From Leptospira barantonii (GTDB lineage Bacteria > Spirochaetota > Leptospiria > Leptospirales > Leptospiraceae): a stretch of 64,000 nucleotides of DNA. Of this stretch, positions 21,337 to 34,585 are shown in pieces (the first letter of the stretch is position 1; each line of letters starts with the position of its first letter). A model generated the notes under the pieces. The model had not been told where the DNA came from. It ran no database searches and saw nothing but the letters and a program-made list of their open reading frames with translations. The stretch covers positions 186,001-250,000 of the forward strand of contig NZ_NPDS01000007.1 of assembly GCF_002811925.1 (NCBI RefSeq). The letters run 5' to 3'. Both the position numbers and the translations under genes were made by a program.

Positions 21337-22293
21337 ATGATTCAAATCGGAAACGTTACGATCCCGGGGAGAATTTCACTTTCTCCCATGGCGGGCATTT
21401 CCGATTCTCCGACTCGTAGAATTTGCAGAAAATTCGGAGCGGCCTTTTCTTACACCGAGTTTGTGAACACGGACGAACTTGTTCATCGCGCACCCAAGGC
21501 TTTGAAGATGTTTCGGTTTCATCCGGAGGAACGTCCGATTACGTTTCAGATTTTCGGTAACCGTTTAGAGATCATCGCAGAAGCCGCTGAAATCATTCAG
21601 GAATTAAAACCCGACATCATCGATTTGAACATGGGTTGTTCCACTCGTAAGGTTTCATTACGAGGAGCCGGAGCTGGACTTCTTCGTAGACCCGTGTTAG
21701 CCGGGAAGATTATTTCAGAAATAAAAAATCGGGTTCAAGTTCCGGTAACCGCGAAGATTCGCATCGGCTGGGATTCCACATCGCTCAATTATCTCGAAGT
21801 ATCAAAAATTTTGGAAGACTCGGGTGTGGACGCGCTTACCGTACACGGTCGTACTAAGGAAATGGCCTATACCGGTTTAGCGGATTGGAATGTGATCGGA
21901 GAAATTAAAGCAAAGAGAAGGATTCCGATTTTTGGAAACGGGGACATCAAAAGTTTTCAAGAAGCAAATTCTAAAATTCAAGAATACGGTTTGGACGGTG
22001 TTCTCATCGGCAGAAACGCAATCGGAAATCCTTGGATTTTCTCGGAAATCAAAAAGGAAGAATTATCCTGGTTCGAAATTTCCGCCGTGATCTTAGAACA
22101 TCTTCGCTGGATGATCGAGGACTTCGGGGAAGAATTCGGTCTTGTACTTTTTAGAAAACATCTCGTGAAGTACCTGGCCGGTCTTGAATTCGATCAGGCT
22201 TGGAGATCCGAATTACTCGAAATCAGGGAATGGAATCGATTTGAAGATACCCTGTTATCCGATAAAAAATGGAATGTTTTAGCCCTCCTGTAA
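21337..22293 (+). CDS. tRNA-dihydrouridine synthase (DusB-like)
   Basis: A 318-residue FMN enzyme reducing uridines in the tRNA D-loop. It has the Dus pattern: LSPMAGISDSPTRRICRKFGA at the FMN-binding N-terminus, FQIFGN, DLNMGCSTRKV with the catalytic Cys, KIRIGWD, TVHGRT, GNGDI and IGRNAIGNPW. Substrate positions among D-loop uridines cannot be told. It follows gyrA by 3 bp. Confidence 0.9.
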   Translation: MIQIGNVTIPGRISLSPMAGISDSPTRRICRKFGAAFSYTEFVNTDELVHRAPKALKMFRFHPEERPITFQIFGNRLEIIAEAAEIIQELKPDIIDLNMGCSTRKVSLRGAGAGLLRRPVLAGKIISEIKNRVQVPVTAKIRIGWDSTSLNYLEVSKILEDSGVDALTVHGRTKEMAYTGLADWNVIGEIKAKRRIPIFGNGDIKSFQEANSKIQEYGLDGVLIGRNAIGNPWIFSEIKKEELSWFEISAVILEHLRWMIEDFGEEFGLVLFRKHLVKYLAGLEFDQAWRSELLEIREWNRFEDTLLSDKKWNVLALL

Positions 22294-22310
22294 TACCGCT
22301 TCATTAATTC

Positions 22311-22338
22311 TTGACTAAATCTTCTGTGAGCTTAAAAA
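22311..22338 (+). promoter_or_regulatory. Candidate sigma-70-type promoter of the 22368 lipoprotein gene
   Basis: TTGACT (22311-22316) and TAAAAA (22333-22338) are separated by 16 bases. The -35 is nearly consensus; the -10 matches 4 of 6. The start codon is 30 bases downstream with GGAG at 22355-22358. Confidence 0.4.
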
Positions 22339-22367
22339 CTTCGAGAAACGAACGGAGAAGCCACAGT

Positions 22368-23105
22368 ATGAAAAGTATAAAGTTATTCTTAATTCTTTCC
22401 TTTGCTCTTCTGATTATGATCGGATGTAAAAAGGAAGAAAAAAAGCCGGAAGCTCAAATCTTAGGAACTAGATTCGCGAACTTCGACCAGTGGATTTACA
22501 AGGTCCCGGGTTCCGATAAAAAAGAAGATCAAGTCAGTCTTGTATATGGAATGGAAGATGTAACTGGTCTGGAAACCGTTGATACGGAAGTGACCACGAA
22601 AAAAGGAACGTCCACAGTTACCTATATTAAGGTTAAAACCGTAGAAAACAAAGAAGGTTATGCGCCTGTAAAAAACTTCTCTGAGAACGTCTATTTCGTA
22701 CTGAATGCTTCGGACGATGCGTTCGTAAAACCTACCATCACCGCCAACACAAAGGGTAAGTTAAAGAGAGGAATGTATTGTTTAGAGCAGGAAGTGATCG
22801 GAGAATTCTCCAAAGTCACTTGTTACGATTCTATTTTGACGGAAGATAAGTTGAATAACTATTACGACGTTTGGATCAAGACTGTTTCCGTTTCTTTGAG
22901 CAAAGACGCTCTTCTTGGTGAAACCGTAAAACTTCTGAAAAAATCCAGTCAGGAACTTGCGAGATACAATTCCGTATCCGATGAAGAAAAAAATAAGATC
23001 CTTCAAGTCGCAACGGAATCTTTAAAGAAGGCGGCGGCAAAACAAGATGAATTTACCGCAGACGTAAACGCTCTTGCTACAAAATTCGGGATCGTCCTTC
23101 AGTAA
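22368..23105 (+). CDS. Putative lipoprotein
   Basis: A ~245-residue lipoprotein. ATG 22368 is preferred over the upstream TTG because it gives MKSIKLFLIL-SFALLIMIGC, a signal peptide with lipobox ending at Cys20, preceded by GGAG. The mature part is Lys/Glu-rich, has two internal cysteines (GMYCLEQ, KVTCYD) that could pair, and a long C-terminal helix. No family recognised. It is between dus and lipL21, with a bidirectional terminator after it. Confidence 0.75.
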   Translation: MKSIKLFLILSFALLIMIGCKKEEKKPEAQILGTRFANFDQWIYKVPGSDKKEDQVSLVYGMEDVTGLETVDTEVTTKKGTSTVTYIKVKTVENKEGYAPVKNFSENVYFVLNASDDAFVKPTITANTKGKLKRGMYCLEQEVIGEFSKVTCYDSILTEDKLNNYYDVWIKTVSVSLSKDALLGETVKLLKKSSQELARYNSVSDEEKNKILQVATESLKKAAAKQDEFTADVNALATKFGIVLQ

Positions 23106-23140
23106 GATTCTCACCCAATTGAATCCATGCCTTTAAAAAT

Positions 23141-23170
23141 AAAAACCCCGCTAATGACAGCGGGGTTTGT
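23141..23170. terminator. Bidirectional terminator between the lipoprotein gene and lipL21
   Basis: CCCCGCT (23146-23152) and AGCGGGG (23159-23165) make a perfect 7-bp GC stem with a 6-nt loop. On the minus strand it is followed by TTTTTATTTTTA, ideal for ending lipL21; on the plus strand it is followed by TTTG. It lies between the two converging stops. Confidence 0.85.
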
Positions 23171-23199
23171 AAAACAGAAAGCTTTATTTAATTTAAAGC

Positions 23200-23802
<603 letters not shown>

Positions 23803-23816
23803 TTTACTGAGTTTAT

Positions 23817-23840
23817 GCAACTCATTTTTTAATGAGTTGC
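23817..23840. promoter_or_regulatory. Perfect 10-bp dyad upstream of lipL21
   Basis: GCAACTCATT and AATGAGTTGC are exact inverted arms around TTTT, ending 54 bases upstream of the lipL21 ATG. It sits in the 138-base gap between the divergent lipL21 and the MIDAS-protein gene. It could be an operator for a dimeric regulator or a short terminator blocking transcription across; there is no run of T after it on the minus strand. Confidence 0.55.
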
Positions 23841-23901
23841 TTTGAATCCTAGATTTCCTCATATTAAAAGTAAAACCGATTTGCGTCGCACTAGGTTGTT
23901 C

Positions 23902-25458
<1,557 letters not shown>

Positions 25459-25479
25459 TCTTCGCAAAGGGATTCCCAT

Positions 25480-26385
25480 TTGAGTGCCGAAGAACATATT
25501 TTCATCAGCAATGCTTCGAATTCGATTAAGATCTTAAATCGATTGAAGTCTTTGTCTCAAAACAATCTGCCTGTTTTTGTTACGGGCGGACCCGGCACGG
25601 GAAAAACATTCGTTTCCAATCTCATCGCAAGTTTATCCGGCGGTAATCCTCGTGTTTTCATATTGGATTCGGAGCATATCGAAAACGAAAGAACGTTGGA
25701 GTCCATTCTTTCCAAAGGTGAGAATACATACTTCGTCTTTAAGGATTTTTCGAATTTCCCAAAAGAGATTCAGGCCTATCTGCTAAAAAAAATCAGAGAA
25801 AATCAAAACGAATCGAATACCGCGTCCCGTTTCATTTTTCTTTCCGGTAAAGAATGGAAACAAAAGCTGGAAGCAGGTCAAATTTTAGAATCGCTTTACT
25901 TCGAAATCTCCAACTTCCGTTTGGATCTTCCCGATCTTCGGGAAAGAAAGGAAGACATTCCTCTTTTGATTAAACACTTTTTGGAAACGCTCTCAGAAAA
26001 ACACAAACGCAAAGAAATCCGATTGAGCGAAAAACTATATCAACTTTTGCTAAATTATGATTTTCCCGGAAACGTAAGACAACTGAAGAATCTTTTGGAA
26101 AGTATGGTTTCTTTGTTTGCGGTCCGAATGCTCGACATAAAACATTTACCCCCGCAGATGTTCGAAACGTCCTATGTTTATTCGGAGTTTATAGAAGTGA
26201 AAACCGGAATTCCTTTAAAGGATTACGAAAGAGAAATCATCAAAAAGAACCTGATCTTAGTAAACGGAAATCGCGAGAAAGCCGCGAAGATTCTCGGGAT
26301 CTCCGAAAGAACGATCTACAGAAAGATTATAGAATTCGGTCTTTCCGGCGAAGCTGAAGGAAAAAATCCTCCATCCGGCGATTGA
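25480..26385 (+). CDS. Degenerate sigma-54-activator-like AAA+ protein with Fis-type HTH
   Basis: A 301-residue protein, TTG start. Walker A is intact (GGPGTGKT, 36-43), as is the LPDLRERKEDIPLL sensor region and NYDFPGNVRQLKNLLE. But the GAFTGA loop that contacts sigma-54 is missing and the Walker B region reads VFKDF instead of FLDEI. The C-terminus has a Fis-type HTH (NREKAAKILGISERTIYRKI). It has no receiver or other sensory domain. It probably binds DNA; whether it hydrolyses ATP or activates sigma-54 is doubtful. Its 3' end overlaps holA by 59 bases. Confidence 0.75.
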   Translation: MSAEEHIFISNASNSIKILNRLKSLSQNNLPVFVTGGPGTGKTFVSNLIASLSGGNPRVFILDSEHIENERTLESILSKGENTYFVFKDFSNFPKEIQAYLLKKIRENQNESNTASRFIFLSGKEWKQKLEAGQILESLYFEISNFRLDLPDLRERKEDIPLLIKHFLETLSEKHKRKEIRLSEKLYQLLLNYDFPGNVRQLKNLLESMVSLFAVRMLDIKHLPPQMFETSYVYSEFIEVKTGIPLKDYEREIIKKNLILVNGNREKAAKILGISERTIYRKIIEFGLSGEAEGKNPPSGD

Positions 26386-27415
26386 AATAAAATTCCGCCT
26401 CTTCCTTTTCCGAACCGGCTTTGATTCGGATGTTCATCTCTATTATAAAATCGTAAAGTTCTCCAATGATTTTATCGGAAAAAAAAGTGGATTCCTTTCT
26501 GAGACGATTGCGGACAAAATTCTTTCTTGCGGGGCTATAGGATTGGATGTCGAGGTATTCGTATAATTCTTCGTCGGAAATGGTCGCTTCGTATTTTCTC
26601 GAAATGATTTTATATTTGCGAAGTTGATCGATTCTTTCCTTGAGAATGCTGAAGAATAAAAGGAGGGAATCTCTGCCGCTTTGAAATTTTCTGAATTCCT
26701 TAAAAAACCGGATTCGATCCGATTCCATAAAAAAATCCACCAAACCGGAAGAGTTGAATTCTCCGCTGAATAAGAGAACGTCTTCCACGTCTTGTTTGCT
26801 GAAGGATTTTTTGACGAGATAAAGTTTGAGTTTGGAAAGTGATTGAAGATAAGCGCCCATCGAAGGAGGAATTTTATGAAGAAACTCGTCCATAGCGTCT
26901 TCGTCCAATTGAACTCCGATTTCTTTACATGCTTGTAAAAGACCGCCCCGTGTTTCGTTCGGATAGAAGTTTTTGGTTTTTATAAGATTCGCTTTTCCGC
27001 CGAATATCTGCAGAACCTTACTCGGAACTTCCCAATGATTGTAATGAACGAGAAGTTGAATCGAATCCGGAAAATTTGAAAATTGTTTTTGTAAGGATTC
27101 GTTGTTCTTGCCTTTTCCGCTCGAGATCGGTTTGAAAAATTCAAGACCCGATTTGATGATGAACAACTTTCGATTCGAGAACATATCCAAGTTGAACGCT
27201 TCGGATTGAAATCGCTCGAAGTCGCCCGGTTCCGAAACGAAGATCACGATTTCGAACGGTTCTCCCGTTTTCCGAATCGCTTCCTTGTATTTTTCCGCCA
27301 CGATTTCGAATTCGTACGATTCTTTAGCCGCAACAAAAACGATCTGCGGTAATTCTTTCGCAAAGTCGGAAAGGAATTCTATGGAATTTTTATATTCTTT
27401 GGTTTTAGCGGCCAT
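26327..27415 (-). CDS. holA: DNA polymerase III clamp-loader subunit delta (HolA)
   Basis: A 362-residue protein with the weakly conserved HolA layout: N-terminal AAA-like domain without a functional P-loop, RKLFIIKSG around residue 85, DSIQLLVHY, then the helical collar domain with LDEDAMDEFLHKI and LLLFFSILKERIDQLRKYK. Delta opens the beta ring. It converges on and overlaps the AAA+/Fis gene by 59 bases. HolB is encoded 15 kb away beside dnaA. Confidence 0.75.
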   Translation of the reverse strand: MAAKTKEYKNSIEFLSDFAKELPQIVFVAAKESYEFEIVAEKYKEAIRKTGEPFEIVIFVSEPGDFERFQSEAFNLDMFSNRKLFIIKSGLEFFKPISSGKGKNNESLQKQFSNFPDSIQLLVHYNHWEVPSKVLQIFGGKANLIKTKNFYPNETRGGLLQACKEIGVQLDEDAMDEFLHKIPPSMGAYLQSLSKLKLYLVKKSFSKQDVEDVLLFSGEFNSSGLVDFFMESDRIRFFKEFRKFQSGRDSLLLFFSILKERIDQLRKYKIISRKYEATISDEELYEYLDIQSYSPARKNFVRNRLRKESTFFSDKIIGELYDFIIEMNIRIKAGSEKEEAEFYFNRRMEDFFLQLRRKDRIL

Positions 27416-27482
27416 ATTGCTTCGATCGAAAAGGGATTGAACCGGTTAAAAAATCGGAAGAATCGTTTAAGCTAAAGATTCG

Positions 27483-27707
<225 letters not shown>

Positions 27708-27717
<10 letters not shown>

Positions 27718-28271
27718 TTTCCTTTTAAATATTTTTTCCAAAGTCCGTGGTATTGAAAAAACATTCTCAGGGGAAACCCGAGAATATTCGTATAGGAACC
27801 GTCATACGATAACACCGGACCTTCCGCGTCTTGAACTCCGTAACTTCCCGCCTTGTCGAAGGGAGAATATTTTTCGATGTATTGCCGGATTTGATCGCGA
27901 TTCCATTCTTGAAATTTAACTCGGGAAGAATCAAACGCGAACTGTTCGAGCCCTTGATCGTAAATTCCCAATCCTGAATAAACGATATGCGTTTGGCCGG
28001 ACAATCTTCTCAACATCTCTACTGCTTCCGGAAAGTTTTCGGGCTTCTGGAGAATGGTGTTTTCATGAACCACGATCGTATCACAGGAAATCAGAAATTC
28101 TTCCTTGGATCTTGTGCCTAACTTGGCCAATGTGATTCTTTTTAAATATTCAAGCGGGCTCTCACCAGGAAGAGAACTTTCGTCCACATCCTCGGGTTCG
28201 ACTCTGAAATCCAGATCTAGGGATTCTAAGACGTGTTTTCTTCGAGGAGATCTGGATCTGAGCACGATCAT
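27708..28271 (-). CDS. maf: Maf-family nucleoside triphosphate pyrophosphatase
   Basis: A 187-residue Maf/YhdE enzyme that hydrolyses non-canonical or modified NTPs (dTTP, UTP, m7GTP in relatives). Motifs: [15 protein letters not shown] at the N-terminus, [28 protein letters not shown], and [10 protein letters not shown] near residue 138. Length is normal. Upstream it diverges from the exported protein at 28332. Confidence 0.9.
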
Positions 28272-28331
28272 AGATCCACAGTTTGAGAAAAGCCTTGCTT
28301 TGCATCCGTTTTCTTGCCGATATTGGTAGGG

Positions 28332-29237
28332 ATGAAAGAGAATCAGAGAACCTTACGAAACAAAATCGAATTCGGAATCTATTTCCTTTTTCTGATCGGA
28401 AACGTTTCGATTTTTTCCCAAACGGTTCCAAACGAATCCAAGGATCCGAAAGAAAAACAAAAGATTCAATCCGATAGAGAATTGATCGAGACCGGAAAGT
28501 TGGAATCGATTCGTAAAAAAGCGTATCTCGGTTTGAAAGGAATTCGAATTTCGCTTTTGAACTTCGGTAAAAAACAGGATCTCGATAAACTCGCAAACGA
28601 TTACGGACAAGCCGAAACTCTTTATCTCAAAGCGGAATACGGAAACGCTACGACCGCGTTTGAAAACATTTTCAAATCGATCGTTCCTTTGGAAGAAACG
28701 ATTCGTAAGGATTATGAGAATAAGGCGGTTCAGCTCGGTCAGGAATTGGCGCCGCAAATCGTATCGATCCGACTGGACGAAAAAAATAAAAATCGCTCTA
28801 TTCTTCCCGTATTAGAAAAGTATTATACTCGTTTCGGCGAAACTTCCAAAACCGCGACCAGAGATTTGGAAAAAGGGGAAAGAACTTCCGCGCTTTATTA
28901 TCAAAGACAATCCTTGCTCGCGTTGTATCAGGCGAAGATATTATTGGGGAAGAGCGAAGATTCTTCGCTTACCCTTTCGGATAAAATTTCGAAAAATAAA
29001 ATCTTGGATTCCGATTATCTCAAACCGGAAGAATTGATCTATTGGGACGATACCGAAGGAAGATTGAATTCCGAAGCGGAAGAGGAAAGAAAAAAAGACC
29101 GAACAAAAACCTTAAAGTCTTACGAATGGAGACTGGGAATTTCCTCCGGGAAATTGCAGAAAGAAAACGGACAGAAAAGTCAGGAACCGACTTCCAATCC
29201 ATCTAATTCTACAGCTCCGAATAAAACAAAACCGTAA
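28332..29237 (+). CDS. Hypothetical exported protein
   Basis: About 301 residues from ATG 28332 (GTAGGG upstream). A hydrophobic signal at residues ~13-29 ([15 protein letters not shown]) is followed by SQ, a likely cleavage point. The mature part is predicted helical and very rich in Lys and Glu, with a TPR-like stretch ([20 protein letters not shown]), and ends in a low-complexity tail. Two bases separate it from the next lipoprotein gene, so they are one operon. Function unknown. Confidence 0.55.
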   Translation: MKENQRTLRNKIEFGIYFLFLIGNVSIFSQTVPNESKDPKEKQKIQSDRELIETGKLESIRKKAYLGLKGIRISLLNFGKKQDLDKLANDYGQAETLYLKAEYGNATTAFENIFKSIVPLEETIRKDYENKAVQLGQELAPQIVSIRLDEKNKNRSILPVLEKYYTRFGETSKTATRDLEKGERTSALYYQRQSLLALYQAKILLGKSEDSSLTLSDKISKNKILDSDYLKPEELIYWDDTEGRLNSEAEEERKKDRTKTLKSYEWRLGISSGKLQKENGQKSQEPTSNPSNSTAPNKTKP

Positions 29238-29239
29238 TA

Positions 29240-29740
<501 letters not shown>

Positions 29741-29744
29741 TACA

Positions 29745-30488
29745 TTGAGCGATTTATTTAACGTAAAGGGTAAAACGGTTTTGGTTACGGGTTCCACACG
29801 TGGAATCGGAAGACATTTTGCGGAAGGTTTTAAGAATGCAGGTGCGATCGTTTACGGAACCGGTTCTTCCGAAGAATCGATTAAAAAATTCGAAGGCTCG
29901 GGAATCAAAGGTTTTGCCGCGGATATTCGTCAACCCGATGTGATGACTCCTATCATAGAATCCATCGTGAAAGAACACGGAAAGTTAGACGTGCTTGTGA
30001 ACAATGCGGGAATTGCGTCGAACAAACCTGCGGCATTCTTAAAAGAAGATGAGATCGAATCCATCATTCAAACGAACTTTACCGGAGTATTCCGTGCTTG
30101 TGCGGCTTACTATAAAATTCACAAAAAGAAAGGCGGGAATATTATCAATATTGCATCTATTCTCGGGATGAGAGGAACCAAATTCGCATCCGTTTATTCC
30201 GGAACCAAGGGAGCGGTGATCAACATGACGCGTGCGCTCGCAGTCGAATGGATCGGCTCCGGTTATAGAGTGAACGCGATTTGTCCCGGATTTATCGACA
30301 CCGATATGACCGAAATGATCAAAGAAAAAGCGGACGTCATGGAGCAAATGTTGAATGCGATTCCGATGGGACGATTGGGAAAACCGGACGATCTAGTCGG
30401 CGCGGCGATTTACTTTGCGAGCGACGCTTCCACCTATGTCACCGGTCAAACGATCGTAGTCGACGGAGGAATCACCGCGGGACTCTAA
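29745..30488 (+). CDS. Short-chain dehydrogenase/reductase
   Basis: A 247-residue classical SDR, TTG start. NAD(P) motif TGSTRGIGR, NNAG, catalytic Ser in NIASILG and YSGTKGA (YxxxK), ending in the usual VTGQTIVVDGG. Closest in style to FabG/gluconate-5-dehydrogenase; the substrate cannot be fixed. A lone SDR outside a fatty-acid cluster need not be FabG. Confidence 0.85.
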   Translation: MSDLFNVKGKTVLVTGSTRGIGRHFAEGFKNAGAIVYGTGSSEESIKKFEGSGIKGFAADIRQPDVMTPIIESIVKEHGKLDVLVNNAGIASNKPAAFLKEDEIESIIQTNFTGVFRACAAYYKIHKKKGGNIINIASILGMRGTKFASVYSGTKGAVINMTRALAVEWIGSGYRVNAICPGFIDTDMTEMIKEKADVMEQMLNAIPMGRLGKPDDLVGAAIYFASDASTYVTGQTIVVDGGITAGL

Positions 30489-30505
30489 AAAGAGTCTAAT
30501 CTATA

Positions 30506-31114
30506 ATGATTCTTTCCTTACACCCGATTAACCCGGAGAAAAGAAAACTCCAACAGATTTCCGAGAATTTGTTGGAGGGGAAAGTTTATATATTTCCAAC
30601 CGATACGGTTTACGCTTTGGTAGCCGATTCTCAATCGAAACTGGGCGTGGAAAAGTTATACGAACTGAAGAATATTCCGAAAAACCAACCCCTCTCCTTG
30701 ATTTGCCCAAGCATCTCGGTCGCTTCCAATTACATCGAATTTCTTCCGAACGACGCGTTCCGGTTGATGAAAAAAATAACACCCGGCCCATTTACTTTCA
30801 TTACACGCGCGAACAAACACCTTCCTCGTGTTTCTTTTTCCAATCAAAAGGAAAAACAAATCGGAATCCGAATTCCCGACGCCGTTTACTTACAAGAACT
30901 GATGAAGATTCATCCGAACCCTTTGACGTCTACCTCCGTTTTTGCCAACGACGAGTTTATCATCGAAGTTGAATCCTTGGAGGAAATCTACGGAAAACGC
31001 GTGGAAGGAATTGTGGACGGTGGAATCGTCGAAGTCGAACTCTCCACGATTCTGGACGTGACAGGAGACGAGATGACCGTCGTCAGAGAAGGCAAAGGCG
31101 CAGAACTTTTGTAA
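30506..31114 (+). CDS. tsaC: Threonylcarbamoyl-AMP synthase (TsaC/Sua5/YwlC)
   Basis: A 202-residue YrdC-domain protein forming threonylcarbamoyl-AMP from Thr, bicarbonate and ATP, the first step of t6A37 in ANN-decoding tRNAs. Motifs: FPTDTVYALVADS, KNQPLSLICPS, ITPGPFTFI, IGIRIPD and LTSTSVFA. The N-terminal KxRP motif is altered (KNIPKNQP). Partners tsaE and tsaB are at 44698-45944; tsaD is not in the window. Confidence 0.85.
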   Translation: MILSLHPINPEKRKLQQISENLLEGKVYIFPTDTVYALVADSQSKLGVEKLYELKNIPKNQPLSLICPSISVASNYIEFLPNDAFRLMKKITPGPFTFITRANKHLPRVSFSNQKEKQIGIRIPDAVYLQELMKIHPNPLTSTSVFANDEFIIEVESLEEIYGKRVEGIVDGGIVEVELSTILDVTGDEMTVVREGKGAELL

Positions 31115-31295
31115 TCGTTCCGCCGCGAACAAGGCGATCTTTTGTCTCTTATCGATTCTGTGAAAAAAATTCTTTCGGAAATATTTTTCCAAAAAATACA
31201 AAAATCAAAAAAGTATAGAAAGCCGGAAGAGTTTCGTCTGTTTTTAATAAGACATCCGATAATAAGGATGAAACGATTTTGGTGGGCGCATTTTC

Positions 31296-32969
31296 ATGAA
31301 CCGATTTTTTTATATTCTTTGCGCTCTTCCGTTTTTCTTTCACTGCTCCGTTAAACCGCTGGAGAATGCCTGCGATATAAGTAGCTCTCTTTTTTTTAAA
31401 ACTTTCCTTCTAAATGCGGTCGTTTCCGGGAACGCAAGTATCTGCGGTGCGGCGATCTTTTTACCACAACCGAAAATTTTAAATCTGGGTTCGAAAGCAA
31501 TTTTAAACACCGGATTCTTAATCGGAGAAATGGATGCAAGCACAAGCGGCGTGCAGGTTTCTTTGGATGGAGGTCCGTTTGTAGACGCGCAGATTTCCGG
31601 AACACAATGGAAGTTTCAACTTCCAGCCGCCGGAGTTCCGTCCACAATTCCTTCTACGGGAGTTTGGAAAGATTGGAGTTTACATACGATTTCGGTTCGT
31701 TCTACTTCGGGTTCTAATCGATCGTTACCTGTCTCCATTTCCGTTCAAAAAGGAAATAACAAAGATATCGACGGCGACGGTTATCCCGACGCTTTGATCG
31801 GTTCGCAGGTCGTAAACAAAGTTCGGGCTTATCTTTCTCTTGGAAAAAATCGAGGTTTAAGTTCCGTAGTTACGACCATCAACGGTGTGAGCGGCCTCGG
31901 ATATTCCGTTGTGCTCGGCGATTTTGACGGTGACGGATATGCGGATGGAGCCGCCGCGGGTTCGGCCTCCAACTTTGCATTGTATCTTTCTAAAGGCGCG
32001 TCCGCTCCCGGTCTTTCAACGACAAGCATAAGTCCGACGACGGTAGGAAATGGAATTCTCAATTTAACGGTAGGCGATATCAACGGAGATGGTTTTTCCG
32101 ATTTGATGGTAGGATCGCCGTATAACGGGGGGAATGTCGGAAACGTTTATACGTTTTTGTCGAACGGAATCATCGGACAAGGAGTTACTTTTCAACAACA
32201 GTTGAACAATCCGGCGGTCGCGGGAAGCACACAATTTTACGGTTACGCAGTGGCGCTCGGCGATGTAAACGGAGACGGTAAATCCGATGCGATGATCGCC
32301 GCAGTAGGTTCGGTTCAAATCGGAGCTTCGTTCGTATATCTTTCTCAAGGAAATACTTTCACAACCTATTCTCAAACGTTTCCCGGTTCGGTGACCAATC
32401 AATGGTATGCAAATTCTATCTTTGCAACGGATATGAATCGAGACGGTCTTTCCGATATGATCGTAGGTGCGTATCAAGAACCTGCCGGTGCGGCGGGAAG
32501 AATTTATGTTTATAGTTCCAACGCGGGAATTCTTTCCAACGTGATCAACAGTCCAGTGCTCGGAACCGCGGCTTCCTCGATGGGAACCTCTGCCGGAACG
32601 GGTGATATCAACGGCGACGGGTTTTTGGATATCTTTGGCGGCGGTTATACTTACACAGGCGCGCAACCTTCCCAAGGTTCCGTAACGACTTTTTTATCTT
32701 TGAGCAGTACGGGAATCAGTCCGACTTCTCTGAATTTTTTAACGAATCCCGTGAACATGGGTGAAATGGGAATGGCGATAGGATCTGCGGATATTGACGG
32801 AGACGGTTTCTGCGACGCGTTGCTCGGCGCACCGAGCAGCGTAGGAGGAACGAACATCGGAAAAGTGTATTTATATTTTTCCGACGGCTCCGCAGGATAT
32901 ACAAGCGTTCCTCAAACGATGACCGATCCGGACGCTACGGGAACGTTCGGAAGTTCGGTAGACTTATAA
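31296..32969 (+). CDS. FG-GAP repeat (integrin-alpha-like) putative lipoprotein
   Basis: 557 residues with an N-terminal signal (FFYILCALPFFFHC, possible lipobox with an unusual His before Cys17). Seven calcium-binding FG-GAP cores follow: DIDGDGYPD, DFDGDGYAD, DINGDGFSD, DVNGDGKSD, DMNRDGLSD, DINGDGFLD and DIDGDGFCD, spaced ~50-60 residues as blades of a beta-propeller. The protein ends at FGSSVDL, where another blade would begin. Probably surface-exposed; ligand unknown. Its stop touches the stop of the next, convergent gene. Confidence 0.8.
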   Translation: MNRFFYILCALPFFFHCSVKPLENACDISSSLFFKTFLLNAVVSGNASICGAAIFLPQPKILNLGSKAILNTGFLIGEMDASTSGVQVSLDGGPFVDAQISGTQWKFQLPAAGVPSTIPSTGVWKDWSLHTISVRSTSGSNRSLPVSISVQKGNNKDIDGDGYPDALIGSQVVNKVRAYLSLGKNRGLSSVVTTINGVSGLGYSVVLGDFDGDGYADGAAAGSASNFALYLSKGASAPGLSTTSISPTTVGNGILNLTVGDINGDGFSDLMVGSPYNGGNVGNVYTFLSNGIIGQGVTFQQQLNNPAVAGSTQFYGYAVALGDVNGDGKSDAMIAAVGSVQIGASFVYLSQGNTFTTYSQTFPGSVTNQWYANSIFATDMNRDGLSDMIVGAYQEPAGAAGRIYVYSSNAGILSNVINSPVLGTAASSMGTSAGTGDINGDGFLDIFGGGYTYTGAQPSQGSVTTFLSLSSTGISPTSLNFLTNPVNMGEMGMAIGSADIDGDGFCDALLGAPSSVGGTNIGKVYLYFSDGSAGYTSVPQTMTDPDATGTFGSSVDL

Positions 32970-33326
32970 CTATTTAATCTGCTTCTTCCATTCTTCTTCT
33001 TTAAAGCCGACAAAACCGAAACCGTCTCCGAGAACGAAAGGACGTTTTACAAGATTTCCGTTTTTGGAAAGTAGTTCCAATTGTTCGTCGAGAGACATGG
33101 AAGCGAGTTTATCCTTGAGACCCATTTCTTTGTAATCGCCGCCGGAAGTGTTGAAGAGTTTTTTCGATTCGTTTCCGACGTATTTGAGCATCGTTTTGAG
33201 TTCGGTTTTTTTCGGAGGAGTTTCACGGATCGGAAGAACTTCCAGGTCCACTTTTTTTCCGGAAAGGAATTTGAGCGCGTTCCTACATGTGGAACAGTTT
33301 TTGTATTCGTAAACTTTTAGTTTCAA
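32970..33326 (-). CDS. ArsC/Spx-family thioredoxin-fold protein
   Basis: 118 residues with the ArsC/Spx/YffB fold: YEYKNCSTCRNALKFL at the N-terminus (CSTC, a CxxC pair), then IRETPPKKTELKTML and NGNLVKRPFVLGDG. It could be an arsenate reductase-like enzyme or a Spx-like protein; the KRPF(V/I) segment is shared. Spx needs RNA-polymerase contacts I cannot judge. Its stop is immediately next to that of the FG-GAP gene. Confidence 0.75.
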   Translation of the reverse strand: MKLKVYEYKNCSTCRNALKFLSGKKVDLEVLPIRETPPKKTELKTMLKYVGNESKKLFNTSGGDYKEMGLKDKLASMSLDEQLELLSKNGNLVKRPFVLGDGFGFVGFKEEEWKKQIK

Positions 33327-33505
33327 GATGATTCTCCCATTCCGAAACTCTTCGATTCCCTCGAACGGTCAAGTTTTCTGAAAATTCCTTTATGAAAGGG
33401 AGAATCTGCCCTTTTTCGTTCTACAAAATTCTTCCTTTTGTTTAAAAATCTTTTCGTTGAAATGCCTCATTTTAACCGATAGGATTCTTACAGGTAGTCT
33501 CGGGC

Positions 33506-34519
<1,014 letters not shown>

Positions 34520-34585
34520 TCTAAATTTCCACTTTTGGAAAGAAATTTCTTTCGTTTTGAATCCTTTTCATTGGAATCTGGTTGC

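Noticed and set aside
32064..32675. 203-codon open frame antisense to the FG-GAP gene
   Set aside because: It comes from the repeated GDxxGDG codons read backwards; repeat genes often give such long antisense frames.
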